DNA of 64,000 bases from Clostridia bacterium (lineage in GTDB: Bacteria > Bacillota > Clostridia > Oscillospirales > Acutalibacteraceae), in the NCBI GenBank assembly GCA_017409475.1, contig JAFQSP010000014.1, positions 124,001-188,000 of the forward strand, given 5' to 3'. The notes beneath the pieces are model-generated. The model was not told where the DNA came from and did no database searches. It worked only from the letters and a program-made list of their open reading frames with translations. The position numbers were made by a program, and so were the translations under genes. This document shows positions 1 through 8,379 of this stretch, in pieces; the stretch's first letter is position 1, and each line of letters starts with the position of its first letter.

Positions 1-849
1 GCAAAGCGGCTGAGCGATGCCGCGGTTGCCTGCTCAAAGGAAATTCGCGTACATATTAAGCTCGACACGGGAATGCACAGAATCGGCTTCGATGCCTATA
101 CCGACGAGGGAATAAACGAGGCTATTGCGGCATGTAAGCTGCCTGGGCTTATTGTTGACGGAGTATTTACCCATTTCGCCTCAGCCGACCTCGACGGAGA
201 CAGCGACCAAAGCTATACAAAGGCGCAATTCGACCGATTTTTAGCGGCGGTAAAGCGAATTGAGGATAGCGGAGTTAACTTTAACCTAAAACATTGTTGC
301 AACTCGGCAGGAATCTTTTCGCATAAAGAAATGCACCTTGACGGAGCAAGACCGGGTGTCATTTTATACGGACTTATGCCATCCGACCTGCTCGATAACC
401 CGAATATTCAGCCGGTCATGTCCTTCAAGAGTGTAATTTCGATGATAAAGCCGCTGAAAGCGGGTATGGATATTTCCTACGGACGTACCTTCACCGCCGA
501 AAAGGATATGACGGTAGCTACCGTTGCGGTTGGCTATGCCGACGGATACCAGCGACGTCTTGCAAAGGACGGATACGTGCTTCTTAACGGCAAAAGGGCG
601 AAGATTATCGGCCGAATTTGTATGGACCAAATGATGATTGACGTGACCGATATCCCTGAGGCAAAGGTTGGCGATACCGTCACCCTCTTTGGTCGCGACG
701 GTGACGACGAAATTACTGTTGACAGCCTTGCAAAGCGGCTCGATACCATCAATTACGAGCTGGTTTGCATTATCGGAAAGCGCGTAACCCGCGTATTCAA
801 AAGCGGCGGCGAAACGGTTGCAATGAGAAGCCTCATCGGCAGCAACTAA
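1..849 (+). CDS. alr: Alanine racemase, C-terminal part (5' end outside window)
   Basis: PLP-dependent cytosolic enzyme that makes D-alanine for peptidoglycan. The frame is open from base 1. Residues before the first internal Met read KLDTGMHRIGF, a conserved segment of the alanine racemase TIM barrel. ISYGRTF near base 475 carries the conserved catalytic tyrosine of the beta domain, and RICMDQMMIDVT near 620 is the C-terminal signature. The PLP-lysine region lies upstream of the window, so the gene is partial only because of the window edge. The stop codon lies inside a 15-bp direct repeat (835-849 and 860-874). Confidence 0.95.
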   Translation, partial: AKRLSDAAVACSKEIRVHIKLDTGMHRIGFDAYTDEGINEAIAACKLPGLIVDGVFTHFASADLDGDSDQSYTKAQFDRFLAAVKRIEDSGVNFNLKHCCNSAGIFSHKEMHLDGARPGVILYGLMPSDLLDNPNIQPVMSFKSVISMIKPLKAGMDISYGRTFTAEKDMTVATVAVGYADGYQRRLAKDGYVLLNGKRAKIIGRICMDQMMIDVTDIPEAKVGDTVTLFGRDGDDEITVDSLAKRLDTINYELVCIIGKRVTRVFKSGGETVAMRSLIGSN

Positions 850-874
850 CGCCTCGTAAATCGGCAGCAACTAA
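835..874 (+). repeat. 25-bp-period direct repeat over the alr stop codon
   Basis: The 15-mer ATCGGCAGCAACTAA occurs at 835-849, where it encodes the last residues and stop of alr, and again at 860-874. This looks like a small tandem duplication of the gene end that left a second copy of the stop region in the spacer before lacZ. Confidence 0.8.
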
Positions 875-942
875 ATCGTTTGGCTGACTTGCCACGCTCA
901 AAACAAATTCAAAAAAATAAGCCCCAAAAGGAGTTTTTTAAT

Positions 943-3900
943 ATGAAAGTTGAAAGATATTTCGAAAACCTAAAAATATTACACGTCGGCACCGAAAAAA
1001 CACGTGCCTACTACATCCCCTTCTCTGACGCTAACGGAATTTTTCACAAAACACGTGAAGAAAGTGACCGCTTCGGTCTTTTAAACGGGGATTGGGACTT
1101 TCATTATTACGAGAATATCGACCTCGTACCCGATGACATAGTTTCACCGGACAGAAGCCTCGATAAATCAAAGATGGTAAAGGTTCCGTCAATGTGGCAA
1201 TTTAACGGATACGATAACGTACAGTATGTAAATGTTCAGTACCCTTATCCTTGCGACCCGCCTTATATCCCGAAAAATAATCCTGTCGGCGTATATTCAC
1301 GTGATTTTTCATGCCCTGGTGAATGGGACGGAATGGAGAAATATATCAACTTCGAAGGTGTTGACAGCTGCTTCTATTTATACATAAACGGTCGCTTTGT
1401 CGGCTATTCCCAGGTTTCGCATTCGACAAGCGAATTTAACATCACCTCCTTCTTAAAGCCCGGTCACAACCGAATCACAGTTATCAACCTCAAATGGTGC
1501 GAAGGAAGCTATTTTGAGGACCAGGACAAGTTCAGATACTCGGGAATTTTCCGCGACGTTTACCTTCTTGCAAGACCAAGAGGTCACATCCGTGATTACG
1601 AAATTCGCACCGAAATTGCCGCTGACCATTCGTCAGCCATTCTCTCAATCGACTTTGAAGCCGTTAATCCCGACGACATCGTTGTTACCCTCGCCGACCC
1701 CGACGGAAAGGATGCAGGTGAAGCAAAAACCGATAAAAACGGACATTGCGAAATTGTTATAAAAAACCCGATTTTATGGAACGCCGAAAGTCCCGAGCTT
1801 TATACCCTTCTTATCGACGGAATGGGCGAATATATTGCCGAAACCGTCGCCTTCTGTAAGAGCGAAATTATTGACGGCACATTCAAATTCAATGACCGAA
1901 TGATAAAGATTAAGGGCGTAAACCGCCACGATTCAAATCCCCTTACAGGATACGTTTGCTCGGTTGAAGATATGATGCTCGACCTCAAAATGATGAAGGA
2001 GCATAACATCAACACCATTCGTACATCACATTATCCGAACGACCCTCGATTCCTCCAAATGTGCGAAAAATACGGATTTTACGTTATTGACGAGGCAGAT
2101 ATTGAATCGCACGGAATGAGCGAAACCGACCTCCACGCACTTGCTAACGACCCCGACTGGTACGATACCATTCACGACCGCGTCGACCGCCTTATCGAAA
2201 GGGATAAAAACCGCCATTGTATCATTTCCTGGTCGATGGGTAACGAATCGGGCTTTGGCGACAACTTCTCGAAGGTTATCGCCTACGCAAAGGAAAGAGA
2301 TGCGTCACGCTGGATTCATTACGAGCCCATGCTTAATGTTGATTCACCGACACGTCTCGTTACCCCCGATGCCGACGTTTATTCGCGTATGTACACCTCA
2401 CCCAGCTGGTGCAAGGAATACTGCGAGGATTCCGAGGACCCGCGTCCCTTCTTCCTCTGCGAATACTGTCACGCCATGGGTAACGGCCCCGGCGACCTTA
2501 AAGATTACTGGGACGTAATTTATACCCACGACCGATTCATCGGTGCTTGCGTATGGGAATGGTGCGACCACTCATTCTATAAGGGAATCGACCCCGAAAG
2601 CAACAAGCCGATTTATACCTATGGCGGCGATAACGGCGACTTTGTAAACGATGGTTGCTTCTGCGTTGACGGACTCGTATTCCCCGATAGACGTCCTCAT
2701 ACAGGACTTAAAGAGCTTAAAGCGGTTATTCAGCCGGTGAGAGTCGAGGCAATAAACCTTAAAACTGGCGATTTCAAGGTGGAAAATCTTTACGATTTTT
2801 CATTCCTTTCACGTCTCGAAGCTCATTATCAGATAACACGCGACGGAAAGATTGTTGAAGACAAATCACTTGGAGTTTTCGCCATCGGCGCACATAAGAG
2901 CGAAAATATTCACATCGACTATACCCTCCCTGCCGACGGTCGCTGCTTTATCAAAATTTATTTCACCGCGCTCAATATGCTTCCGCTGGTTAAGGAAGGC
3001 ACCGAAATGGCATTTGCCCAGTTTGAACTACCGGTAAAAAGGGTACAAATAAAGGCTAATTTACCCCGACTTTCACCCGAAATCACCGAAAAGGGCAATC
3101 TCGTAAAGATAAAAGGCGACGGCTTCTGCCACGTTTATGATAAGAATACGGGTGCATTTAATGCCGTTTCGTATGGTGGCGGAAATCTGCTCAAAACGCC
3201 CATGCACTTTACAATTTGGCGTGCTCCGACCGACAATGATATGTTTATCAAGCGTGCTTGGTACCCCAACCGCTACGACCTCATGGAAGCATACACATAT
3301 TCCAACGATATAAAAGAAGAAAACGGGGAAATCAAGATTGCCGTTTCATTCGGAATGGTTGCTCCGTCAAAGGCGCCCCGAGTAAAAGCAACCGCAGTAT
3401 GGACAATCAACCGTGCAGGTGAAATTTCACTTAGCTGCGACGTTAAATATAACCATTGGCCCTTTATCCCCCGCTTTGGTATCGAAACGGCCATGGATAA
3501 GTCATTTGACGACGTTGTTTACTTCGGCTACGGCCCGACCGAAAGCTATATCGACAAACACCGTGCTTGTACAATCGGCAGGTATCATTCAAAGGTTTAT
3601 GACCTTTATAACGACTATATTCGTCCGCAGGAAAACGGAAACCATCACAAGACCGAATGGGCCGCTGTCAGAAACGCAAACGGCGAAGGTATTGTTATCA
3701 TAAACGAGGATGGCTTCGAATTCCAGGCGCTTCCCTTTACCCGCGAGGAAATGGAAAAGGCAGGACACAGCCACAAGCTGTATAAGCAGAATGTAACTGC
3801 TCTTCGCTTTGACGGACGTGTAAGCGGTGTTGGCTCAAACTCATGCGGTCCCGAAGTTGACGAAAAATACAGAGTGCCCCATGAATTCACCATGAAGATT

Positions 3901-3999
3901 AAGATTCGCGGTATTCACCAGGGACAAAAGCCGGTTAACGTAGCAAACACGGTTTATTACGGCACAAATGACGAGGATTTCGGCCAGGTAAAACTATGA
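943..3999 (+). CDS. lacZ: GH2 beta-galactosidase (LacZ-like)
   Basis: A 1018-residue retaining beta-galactosidase, cytosolic (no signal peptide), hydrolysing lactose or other beta-galactosides. Length and order match LacZ: N-terminal jelly-roll, immunoglobulin-like domains, (beta/alpha)8 barrel, and C-terminal domains 4 and 5. NRHDSNP and DEADIESHG are barrel motifs. The acid/base Glu is E435 in MGNESG and the nucleophile is E507 in LCEYCHAMGN. I chose ATG 943 because AAAAGGAG (926-933) sits 9 nt upstream; the frame is open further upstream from a TTG at 880 but that has no ribosome site. The stop overlaps the next start (ATGA), so it is translationally coupled to the TraX-like gene. Assignment to lactose rather than another galactoside is inference. 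Confidence 0.95.
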   Translation: MKVERYFENLKILHVGTEKTRAYYIPFSDANGIFHKTREESDRFGLLNGDWDFHYYENIDLVPDDIVSPDRSLDKSKMVKVPSMWQFNGYDNVQYVNVQYPYPCDPPYIPKNNPVGVYSRDFSCPGEWDGMEKYINFEGVDSCFYLYINGRFVGYSQVSHSTSEFNITSFLKPGHNRITVINLKWCEGSYFEDQDKFRYSGIFRDVYLLARPRGHIRDYEIRTEIAADHSSAILSIDFEAVNPDDIVVTLADPDGKDAGEAKTDKNGHCEIVIKNPILWNAESPELYTLLIDGMGEYIAETVAFCKSEIIDGTFKFNDRMIKIKGVNRHDSNPLTGYVCSVEDMMLDLKMMKEHNINTIRTSHYPNDPRFLQMCEKYGFYVIDEADIESHGMSETDLHALANDPDWYDTIHDRVDRLIERDKNRHCIISWSMGNESGFGDNFSKVIAYAKERDASRWIHYEPMLNVDSPTRLVTPDADVYSRMYTSPSWCKEYCEDSEDPRPFFLCEYCHAMGNGPGDLKDYWDVIYTHDRFIGACVWEWCDHSFYKGIDPESNKPIYTYGGDNGDFVNDGCFCVDGLVFPDRRPHTGLKELKAVIQPVRVEAINLKTGDFKVENLYDFSFLSRLEAHYQITRDGKIVEDKSLGVFAIGAHKSENIHIDYTLPADGRCFIKIYFTALNMLPLVKEGTEMAFAQFELPVKRVQIKANLPRLSPEITEKGNLVKIKGDGFCHVYDKNTGAFNAVSYGGGNLLKTPMHFTIWRAPTDNDMFIKRAWYPNRYDLMEAYTYSNDIKEENGEIKIAVSFGMVAPSKAPRVKATAVWTINRAGEISLSCDVKYNHWPFIPRFGIETAMDKSFDDVVYFGYGPTESYIDKHRACTIGRYHSKVYDLYNDYIRPQENGNHHKTEWAAVRNANGEGIVIINEDGFEFQALPFTREEMEKAGHSHKLYKQNVTALRFDGRVSGVGSNSCGPEVDEKYRVPHEFTMKIKIRGIHQGQKPVNVANTVYYGTNDEDFGQVKL

Positions 4000-4760
4000 T
4001 TTCGGCTCTTTCACTTCGTGTAATTGCCCTTGTGACCATGCTGATTGACCATATCGGCGGTACTTTCGGCATAACAGAATTCCGTTATATTGGAAGAGTT
4101 TCTTTCCTGATATTCGCCTTTTTAATTGTCAACGGCTTTCGTCACACCCATAATCTCAATAAATATTTATTTCGGTTAGCGGCTTTTGCCGTTATATCCG
4201 AAATTCCGTACAATCTAATATACAGCGGCGATGTAGCATATCCAAATTCGCAAAATATTTTTGTAACGCTTTTTCTCGGACTATGCTGTATCTCGCTGAT
4301 TGATTGGCTTAAAAGTAAGCATGTGCTACTCTGCGCTTTGCCGCTTATAATATGCTGCTATGCGGCATTTAAGCTAAAATGCGATTACGGATATATCGGC
4401 GTGCTTACGGTATGCACATTTTACTTTTTTGATAAGAATGATGCTAAAAATCGAGTTCTGCTTATCATTACTATGCTGTTTCTTGCATCCTACGATGTAA
4501 TCAGCTTCTATGCAGGTCAGCTATTCTATGATATTAGCGGATTTAATCTTCAAAGCGTTGTATATTTTCGTCCCTTTATTTCGGAAAGTCCAAGCTTTAT
4601 TCAAATTTTTCGCATTTTTGGTCTTGTCCCCATTTTCCTCTATTCAGGTGAAAAGGGGTGGCAACCCAAGTCAAAATGGGGTAAAATCGCATTTCAGTAT
4701 GCATTTTACCTCTTTTATCCCATACATTTACTCGTGCTTAACGGGATATACTCTATTTGA
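3996..4760 (+). CDS. TraX family membrane protein
   Basis: A 254-residue polytopic membrane protein with about 7-8 hydrophobic segments. The N-terminus (SLRVIALVTMLIDHIGG, then RYIGRVSFLIFAFLIVNG and EIPYNLI) is the typical TraX signature. TraX was named as an F-pilin acetylase, but chromosomal Firmicute members are generally thought to be acyltransferase-like membrane proteins of unknown substrate. The ATG overlaps the lacZ stop by 4 nt. An SGNH hydrolase follows 16 nt later, which would fit an acylation/deacylation pair, but that is inference. Confidence 0.85.
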   Translation: MISALSLRVIALVTMLIDHIGGTFGITEFRYIGRVSFLIFAFLIVNGFRHTHNLNKYLFRLAAFAVISEIPYNLIYSGDVAYPNSQNIFVTLFLGLCCISLIDWLKSKHVLLCALPLIICCYAAFKLKCDYGYIGVLTVCTFYFFDKNDAKNRVLLIITMLFLASYDVISFYAGQLFYDISGFNLQSVVYFRPFISESPSFIQIFRIFGLVPIFLYSGEKGWQPKSKWGKIAFQYAFYLFYPIHLLVLNGIYSI

Positions 4761-4776
4761 AAGGAAACACTTCTTT

Positions 4777-5334
4777 ATGGCTAAGAAAAAGGTTATGCTC
4801 ATCGGCGATTCAATTCGTATGCTCTATCAGGACAAGGTTCAAGAGCTTCTCGGCGACGATTACGAGGTTGTTTGGCCGTATGAAAACGGACGTTTCTGCA
4901 AATATATGCTCAACGAGCTTGAACGCTGGTTTAATGCCTGCGGCGAACCCGACATTATTCATTGGAATGTCGGACTTTGGGACACTTCGGTGGTTTGTAA
5001 AGAGGATGGTGCCTTTACGCCCATTCCCGAATTCCTGAAATATATCGATTTTACCCTTCGCGAGTTAAGAAAAAAGACCGACAAGGTTGTTTTCGCAACC
5101 ATTACTCCGGTAAAAGAGGGCTCACCCAACCAGAAGGTTGAATATATCGAGGAATACAATCGCCAGCTTCTCCGCTTTATGAAGGAAAATGATTGTCCGG
5201 TGAACGACCTTTTTGCGTTGCTTAACCCCGATAAAGAAAACACAATCGGCCCCGACTGTATTCACATTTCGCCGCTTGGTGCCGAAATGTGCGCAAAGGC
5301 AGTTGCCGATGCCATCCGCGAAATTGACAAGTGA
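4777..5334 (+). CDS. SGNH/GDSL-type hydrolase
   Basis: A 185-residue protein beginning MAKKKVMLIGDSIRM. GDS near residue 11 is the SGNH block I nucleophile. GPDCIHISPLG near the C-terminus carries the Asp-x-x-His pair of block V. Such enzymes are esterases or lipases acting on acyl or acetyl groups of sugars or lipids. No signal peptide is visible, so it is probably cytosolic. ATG 4777 has GAAAGGAAA upstream; the longer open frame upstream overlaps traX and is not the gene. It is the third cistron of the lacZ run. Substrate unknown. Confidence 0.85.
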   Translation: MAKKKVMLIGDSIRMLYQDKVQELLGDDYEVVWPYENGRFCKYMLNELERWFNACGEPDIIHWNVGLWDTSVVCKEDGAFTPIPEFLKYIDFTLRELRKKTDKVVFATITPVKEGSPNQKVEYIEEYNRQLLRFMKENDCPVNDLFALLNPDKENTIGPDCIHISPLGAEMCAKAVADAIREIDK

Positions 5335-5341
5335 GGATAAA

Positions 5342-5674
5342 ATGAACGGATATAATGTAAGCGAAACAACAATAACCAGTGATAATATCACAGCAGAAAA
5401 AGTAGATAGGGTTACCGATAAAAACCTAAATCTTGCTGATTTTGTCCAGCATGACGATGATACAAATATTCAGCCGTCAGAAAAATCTATTGCGCCATTG
5501 TTCGACAACCTCACCCTCTTTTTAATCATGATGGCAATTGGGCTTATTGCCTCAATTACAGTATGCAACTTTTTTGGAAACTGGTATCTCGGCTTTATGC
5601 TCGGCGGCTATTTGGGTACAGCACTTGGAATTGTTGCCCTTTCTATACGCAAACTATGTTCAAAAAGTAAATAA
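5342..5674 (+). CDS. Small membrane protein, unknown
   Basis: A 110-residue protein starting at ATG 5342, directly after the SGNH stop, with GAGGATAA as ribosome site. The first ~55 residues are acidic and polar. Two transmembrane segments follow (FLIMMAIGLIASITV and the glycine-rich LGFMLGGYLGTALGIVALSI). It ends in a short basic tail. I recognise no family. Position suggests it belongs to the lacZ-traX-SGNH transcription unit. Confidence 0.7.
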   Translation: MNGYNVSETTITSDNITAEKVDRVTDKNLNLADFVQHDDDTNIQPSEKSIAPLFDNLTLFLIMMAIGLIASITVCNFFGNWYLGFMLGGYLGTALGIVALSIRKLCSKSK

Positions 5675-5750
5675 AAATTAAAAATATTCCGTATTTTTCG
5701 CAACATTCCTTTAATACATATAATGTATACAGTATTTAGGAGGCGAAAAG

Positions 5751-6008
5751 ATGAGATATTTTCTTTTAGTTTTAGGCACTGTTTTAATTTTAGGCGGTGT
5801 ATTTACCGCTCTCGCCGTTTACAAGTGGCTGCCACCCGACTGGGTTGCTCAGAAATTCATGAAAGAAAAATTCTCGGCTATCAAAAATAAAAAGCAGCAG
5901 CTAAAAGCCATTAAGGAAACCCGCTTTGTCTTTATTTTTCTGTGCCTGACGGTGCTCCTTTTTATAGGCATATTGCTACTAATAATAGGAAGTGTCCTTA
6001 CTATATAA
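5751..6008 (+). CDS. Small two-TM membrane protein, unknown
   Basis: An 85-residue protein with a strong ribosome site (TTAGGAGGCG) ahead of ATG 5751. It has two hydrophobic segments (residues 3-25 and 60-84) separated by a lysine-rich loop, so a small inner-membrane hairpin protein is expected. A TATAAT at 5719-5724 could be its own -10, but the -35 is poor. It is followed within 30 nt by a rho-independent terminator. Family not recognised. Confidence 0.65.
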   Translation: MRYFLLVLGTVLILGGVFTALAVYKWLPPDWVAQKFMKEKFSAIKNKKQQLKAIKETRFVFIFLCLTVLLFIGILLLIIGSVLTI

Positions 6009-6033
6009 TACTATATAATATATATAATATATT

Positions 6034-6067
6034 GCGCGTTGAAGCTGATGCTTTGACGCGCTTTTTT
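6034..6067 (+). terminator. Rho-independent terminator
   Basis: A 12-bp stem with two G-U pairs (GCGCGTTGAAGC against GCTTTGACGCGC), a TGAT loop and a run of six T. It closes the lacZ-to-small-membrane-protein unit. Confidence 0.85.
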
Positions 6068-6547
6068 GTTTGACATTTTCCTTGCTGCGCTTGATTTGCG
6101 AGATAACTAAATACAGCTTTTTGTAACCGATTCTATTATAAAAACCGATAAACTTGCCTACAATTTTGACCGATTTTACACAAAAAAGGCGATAAAACCA
6201 ATATTTTTTTGATAAAACTCAAGTTTTTTCGAAAATTTATTTTTCTAAAATCGAATAATAGACGTTTTTTTATTTTTTTACTCAAAAATACACTTTTGAA
6301 AAAGACGAATTATGACGAAAAAATAAAAAAATTAAAGGAGACTATCCTTGAAAAAGCTGATAATATCAAGGTTTTTTGCCATTTTGTCATTTTCGTTAAT
6401 TATTTTTGGGAGGTTGCACAAACAAAAAAATCAAAAACTTTTATTACCAGTGGTTACAAAGGTTACAAAGGTGTAACAATTCGTTTTATTTTTCTAAAAT
6501 AGAAATTTATTTGTTAAAGTTGCACAAAAGGAATATAGTTTTTTGCC
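6068..6547. other. AT-rich gene-free stretch
   Basis: About 480 bp of very AT-rich, T/A-run-dominated DNA between the terminator at 6034 and the promoter at 6548. Longer open frames here are lysine/phenylalanine/isoleucine low-complexity translations without ribosome sites. A short direct repeat (GGTTACAAA twice, followed by GGTGTAAC) lies at 6452-6476. Apart from one weak small-peptide candidate I see nothing recognisable. Confidence 0.6.
6348..6476 (+). CDS. Possible 42-residue hydrophobic peptide (weak)
   Basis: A TTG start 7 nt after AAAGGAG (6334-6340) opens a 42-codon frame. It has a Lys-Lys N-terminus, then a hydrophobic stretch (ISRFFAILSFSLIIFG) and a basic tail, so it resembles a small membrane or signal peptide. 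It lies in very AT-rich DNA where chance frames of this kind are common, and no clear promoter precedes it. Treat as a candidate only. Confidence 0.2.
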   Translation: MKKLIISRFFAILSFSLIIFGRLHKQKNQKLLLPVVTKVTKV

Positions 6548-6576
6548 TTGACATTGGTGTTTCATTTGAATATAAT
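6548..6576 (+). promoter_or_regulatory. Consensus sigma-A promoter of the G5/3D gene
   Basis: Perfect TTGACA (6548-6553) and perfect TATAAT (6571-6576) with a 17-bp spacer. Predicted start near 6583 gives a ~117-nt leader that ends in a hairpin (CCGTGA/TCACGG, about 6656-6680) just before the ribosome site. Confidence 0.88.
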
Positions 6577-6699
6577 TGCCAACAGGTCGATAAAATAGGA
6601 CTGTGGGATAAATGTTCCGCTTTAACCTTTTTATTACAGAGAGATTACAAATCAGCCGTGAATAAGATTTAAATCACGGGGAAATGAGGATCAATCACA

Positions 6700-7941
6700 A
6701 TGAATCAGCTTTTAAAGAAAACCCCTATGGTTTTCCGTCAAGGCATCTCAATCATGCTGGCAATGGTAATCGTTATTTCAACCCTTACCTTCGGTCTTAA
6801 CGCTATGATTAATAAGATTAAGATCATTGACACCAGCTTCTTTAAGGTAATTTATACATTAAGCTCGAGCCCTTCATCAATTCTTGCCAACGCAGGAATT
6901 AAGCTCGACAGCGATGATACCTATTCAATGAACTGGCTCAACGGCCGTGAAGGTGAGCTCATCCTAAAGCGCGCTGTTGAAGTTACCGTTAGCTACAACG
7001 GAAAGGATGTTCAGGTCAGCCTCCCGCAAACAACCGTAAAAGAGGCTATCGACAAGGCAGGCTTCACCCTTACCGACGATATGGTGCTTAACTGCTCAGT
7101 AAACGCAACCATTACCGAGGGTATGGCAATCGAAATTTACGACGTTATAACCGAAACCGTTTATGAAGACGAGGAAATCCCCTTTGAAACGGTTACAGAA
7201 AAATCATCAAAGCTTGCAAAGGGCACCGAAAAGGTTGCTGTCGAAGGTAAAAACGGCACAAAGAGATATACCTACACCCGTACCGTTATCAATGGCGAAA
7301 CAGTTTCAAATGAGCTTGTAGGCGAGGAAATTATCGAAAATCCGACCAATCGCAAGATTTTAATCGGAACAAAGACAACCACCATCTCGGCAACCAAGCC
7401 GTCAACCACCAAGCCGTCGACCACCAAGCCGTCGACAACTACTAAGCCTTCTACTTCTACCGATAAGGTTGAGAATAACGGTACTTCAACCGAAACCGAT
7501 AAGGATACCTCGACCGAATCTACGCCCGAAAGCTCGGAAACTACAACAAAAACAGTTTATTACACAAAAGCGGGTTACAAATACGTTTCTTCGCTTAAAC
7601 CCAGCAAGGACTTCTTGCTTGATGAAAACGGAATCCCCGTTAACTATTCAAAGAAGATTACCGGAAAAGCCACCGCATATTCATACGATGCAGGTAGCCT
7701 CACCGCTACCGGAAAAAAGGTTCGTACAGGATACGTTGCCGTTAACCCGAAACAAATCCCCTACGGCACAAAGCTCTTTATCCGTACGCCCGACGGAAAA
7801 TACGTTTACGGTTACGCATCAGCCGAGGACACAGGCGGCTTTGTTAAAAAGGGAAAAATCACAGTCGACCTTTTCTTCCCCTCAACAAGCGCTTGCTATA
7901 AATTCGGCGTTCGTAATGTCGAAATTTACGTTCTTAACTAA
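6700..7941 (+). CDS. G5/3D-domain cell-wall protein (YabE/Rpf-like)
   Basis: A 413-residue exported protein. Order: N-terminal hydrophobic anchor or signal (residues ~15-40); a DUF348-like ubiquitin-fold region (VEVTVSYNGKDVQVSLPQTT); a G5-like domain (EIPFETV through GTKRYTYTRTVINGE); a Thr/Lys/Pro/Ser linker with tandem TKPST units; and a C-terminal 3D domain whose conserved parts read GKATAYSYDAGSL, AVNPKQIPYGTKL, AEDTGGF and VDLFFPS. 3D domains are double-psi barrels related to MltA and Rpf-type lytic transglycosylases, so a role in peptidoglycan remodelling or resuscitation is expected (family knowledge). Monocistronic, between a consensus promoter and a strong terminator. Confidence 0.88.
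   Translation: MNQLLKKTPMVFRQGISIMLAMVIVISTLTFGLNAMINKIKIIDTSFFKVIYTLSSSPSSILANAGIKLDSDDTYSMNWLNGREGELILKRAVEVTVSYNGKDVQVSLPQTTVKEAIDKAGFTLTDDMVLNCSVNATITEGMAIEIYDVITETVYEDEEIPFETVTEKSSKLAKGTEKVAVEGKNGTKRYTYTRTVINGETVSNELVGEEIIENPTNRKILIGTKTTTISATKPSTTKPSTTKPSTTTKPSTSTDKVENNGTSTETDKDTSTESTPESSETTTKTVYYTKAGYKYVSSLKPSKDFLLDENGIPVNYSKKITGKATAYSYDAGSLTATGKKVRTGYVAVNPKQIPYGTKLFIRTPDGKYVYGYASAEDTGGFVKKGKITVDLFFPSTSACYKFGVRNVEIYVLN
7386..7460 (+). repeat. Short tandem repeat encoding TKPST linker
   Basis: About four near-identical 15-bp units (of the type ACCACCAAGCCGTCG) encode the TKPST-rich linker of the 3D protein. This kind of repeat typically varies in copy number between strains. Confidence 0.75.
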
Positions 7942-7949
7942 TTTTTTAT

Positions 7950-7983
7950 CGGTGCTGCTGAAAATGCAGCACCGAATTTTTTA
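7950..7983 (+). terminator. Rho-independent terminator of the 3D gene
   Basis: CGGTGCTGC/GCAGCACCG stem with an AT-rich loop, followed by AATTTTTTAT. Confidence 0.9.
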
Positions 7984-8094
7984 TAGTTCGGTAGAATATG
8001 GGGGTATCCCACTCCCCTGTTTTGACCAAAAAACCGCACAAAACCGCTACATATTGCGTGCAAAAAATAGTTTGGTACAAGCTGAAAAAATTGC

Positions 8095-8123
8095 TTGACC
8101 TTACGTGACTTTTGTGGTAAAAT
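8095..8123 (+). promoter_or_regulatory. Promoter of the rpmG-secE-nusG unit
   Basis: TTGACC (8095-8100), 17-bp spacer, TAAAAT (8118-8123). Leader of about 85 nt to rpmG. Confidence 0.8.
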
Positions 8124-8214
8124 GTTCAATACCTCTAAGAGGGTTTATTTTTTTGCGCATAAATCCACTTATCGAGGAAGGCTAAATTTTTCCGTAAAAC
8201 GGGAGGTGCCGTCA

Positions 8215-8364
8215 ATGAGAGTAAAAATTACATTAGCTTGTACAGAGTGCAAGCAGCGCAACTACAATACTATGAAAAACAAGAAGAATGACCCTGACAG
8301 ACTTGAAATGAATAAGTATTGCCGGTTTTGCAAAAAGCACACTCTCCATAAGGAAACAAAGTAA
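8215..8364 (+). CDS. rpmG: 50S ribosomal protein L33 (zinc-ribbon form)
   Basis: A 49-residue L33 of the large ribosomal subunit. Two CxxC pairs (C9/C12 and C36/C39) make it the zinc-binding C+ paralogue. Start ATG 8215 is preceded by GGGAGGTG. The order rpmG-secE-nusG-rplK is the standard bacterial arrangement. In this lineage the first gene is separated from secE by only 15 nt. Confidence 0.97.
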   Translation: MRVKITLACTECKQRNYNTMKNKKNDPDRLEMNKYCRFCKKHTLHKETK

Positions 8365-8379
8365 TTAGGAGGGCCCAAA

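Noticed and set aside
6209..6502. 97- and 88-codon frames in the AT-rich gap (6209-6502, 6406-6672)
   Set aside because: Low-complexity translation, no ribosome sites; the second runs through the perfect promoter at 6548-6576.
6450..6690. ydaO (c-di-AMP) riboswitch upstream of the 3D gene
   Set aside because: The conserved GGGGGA/ACCCG-type core blocks are not present.
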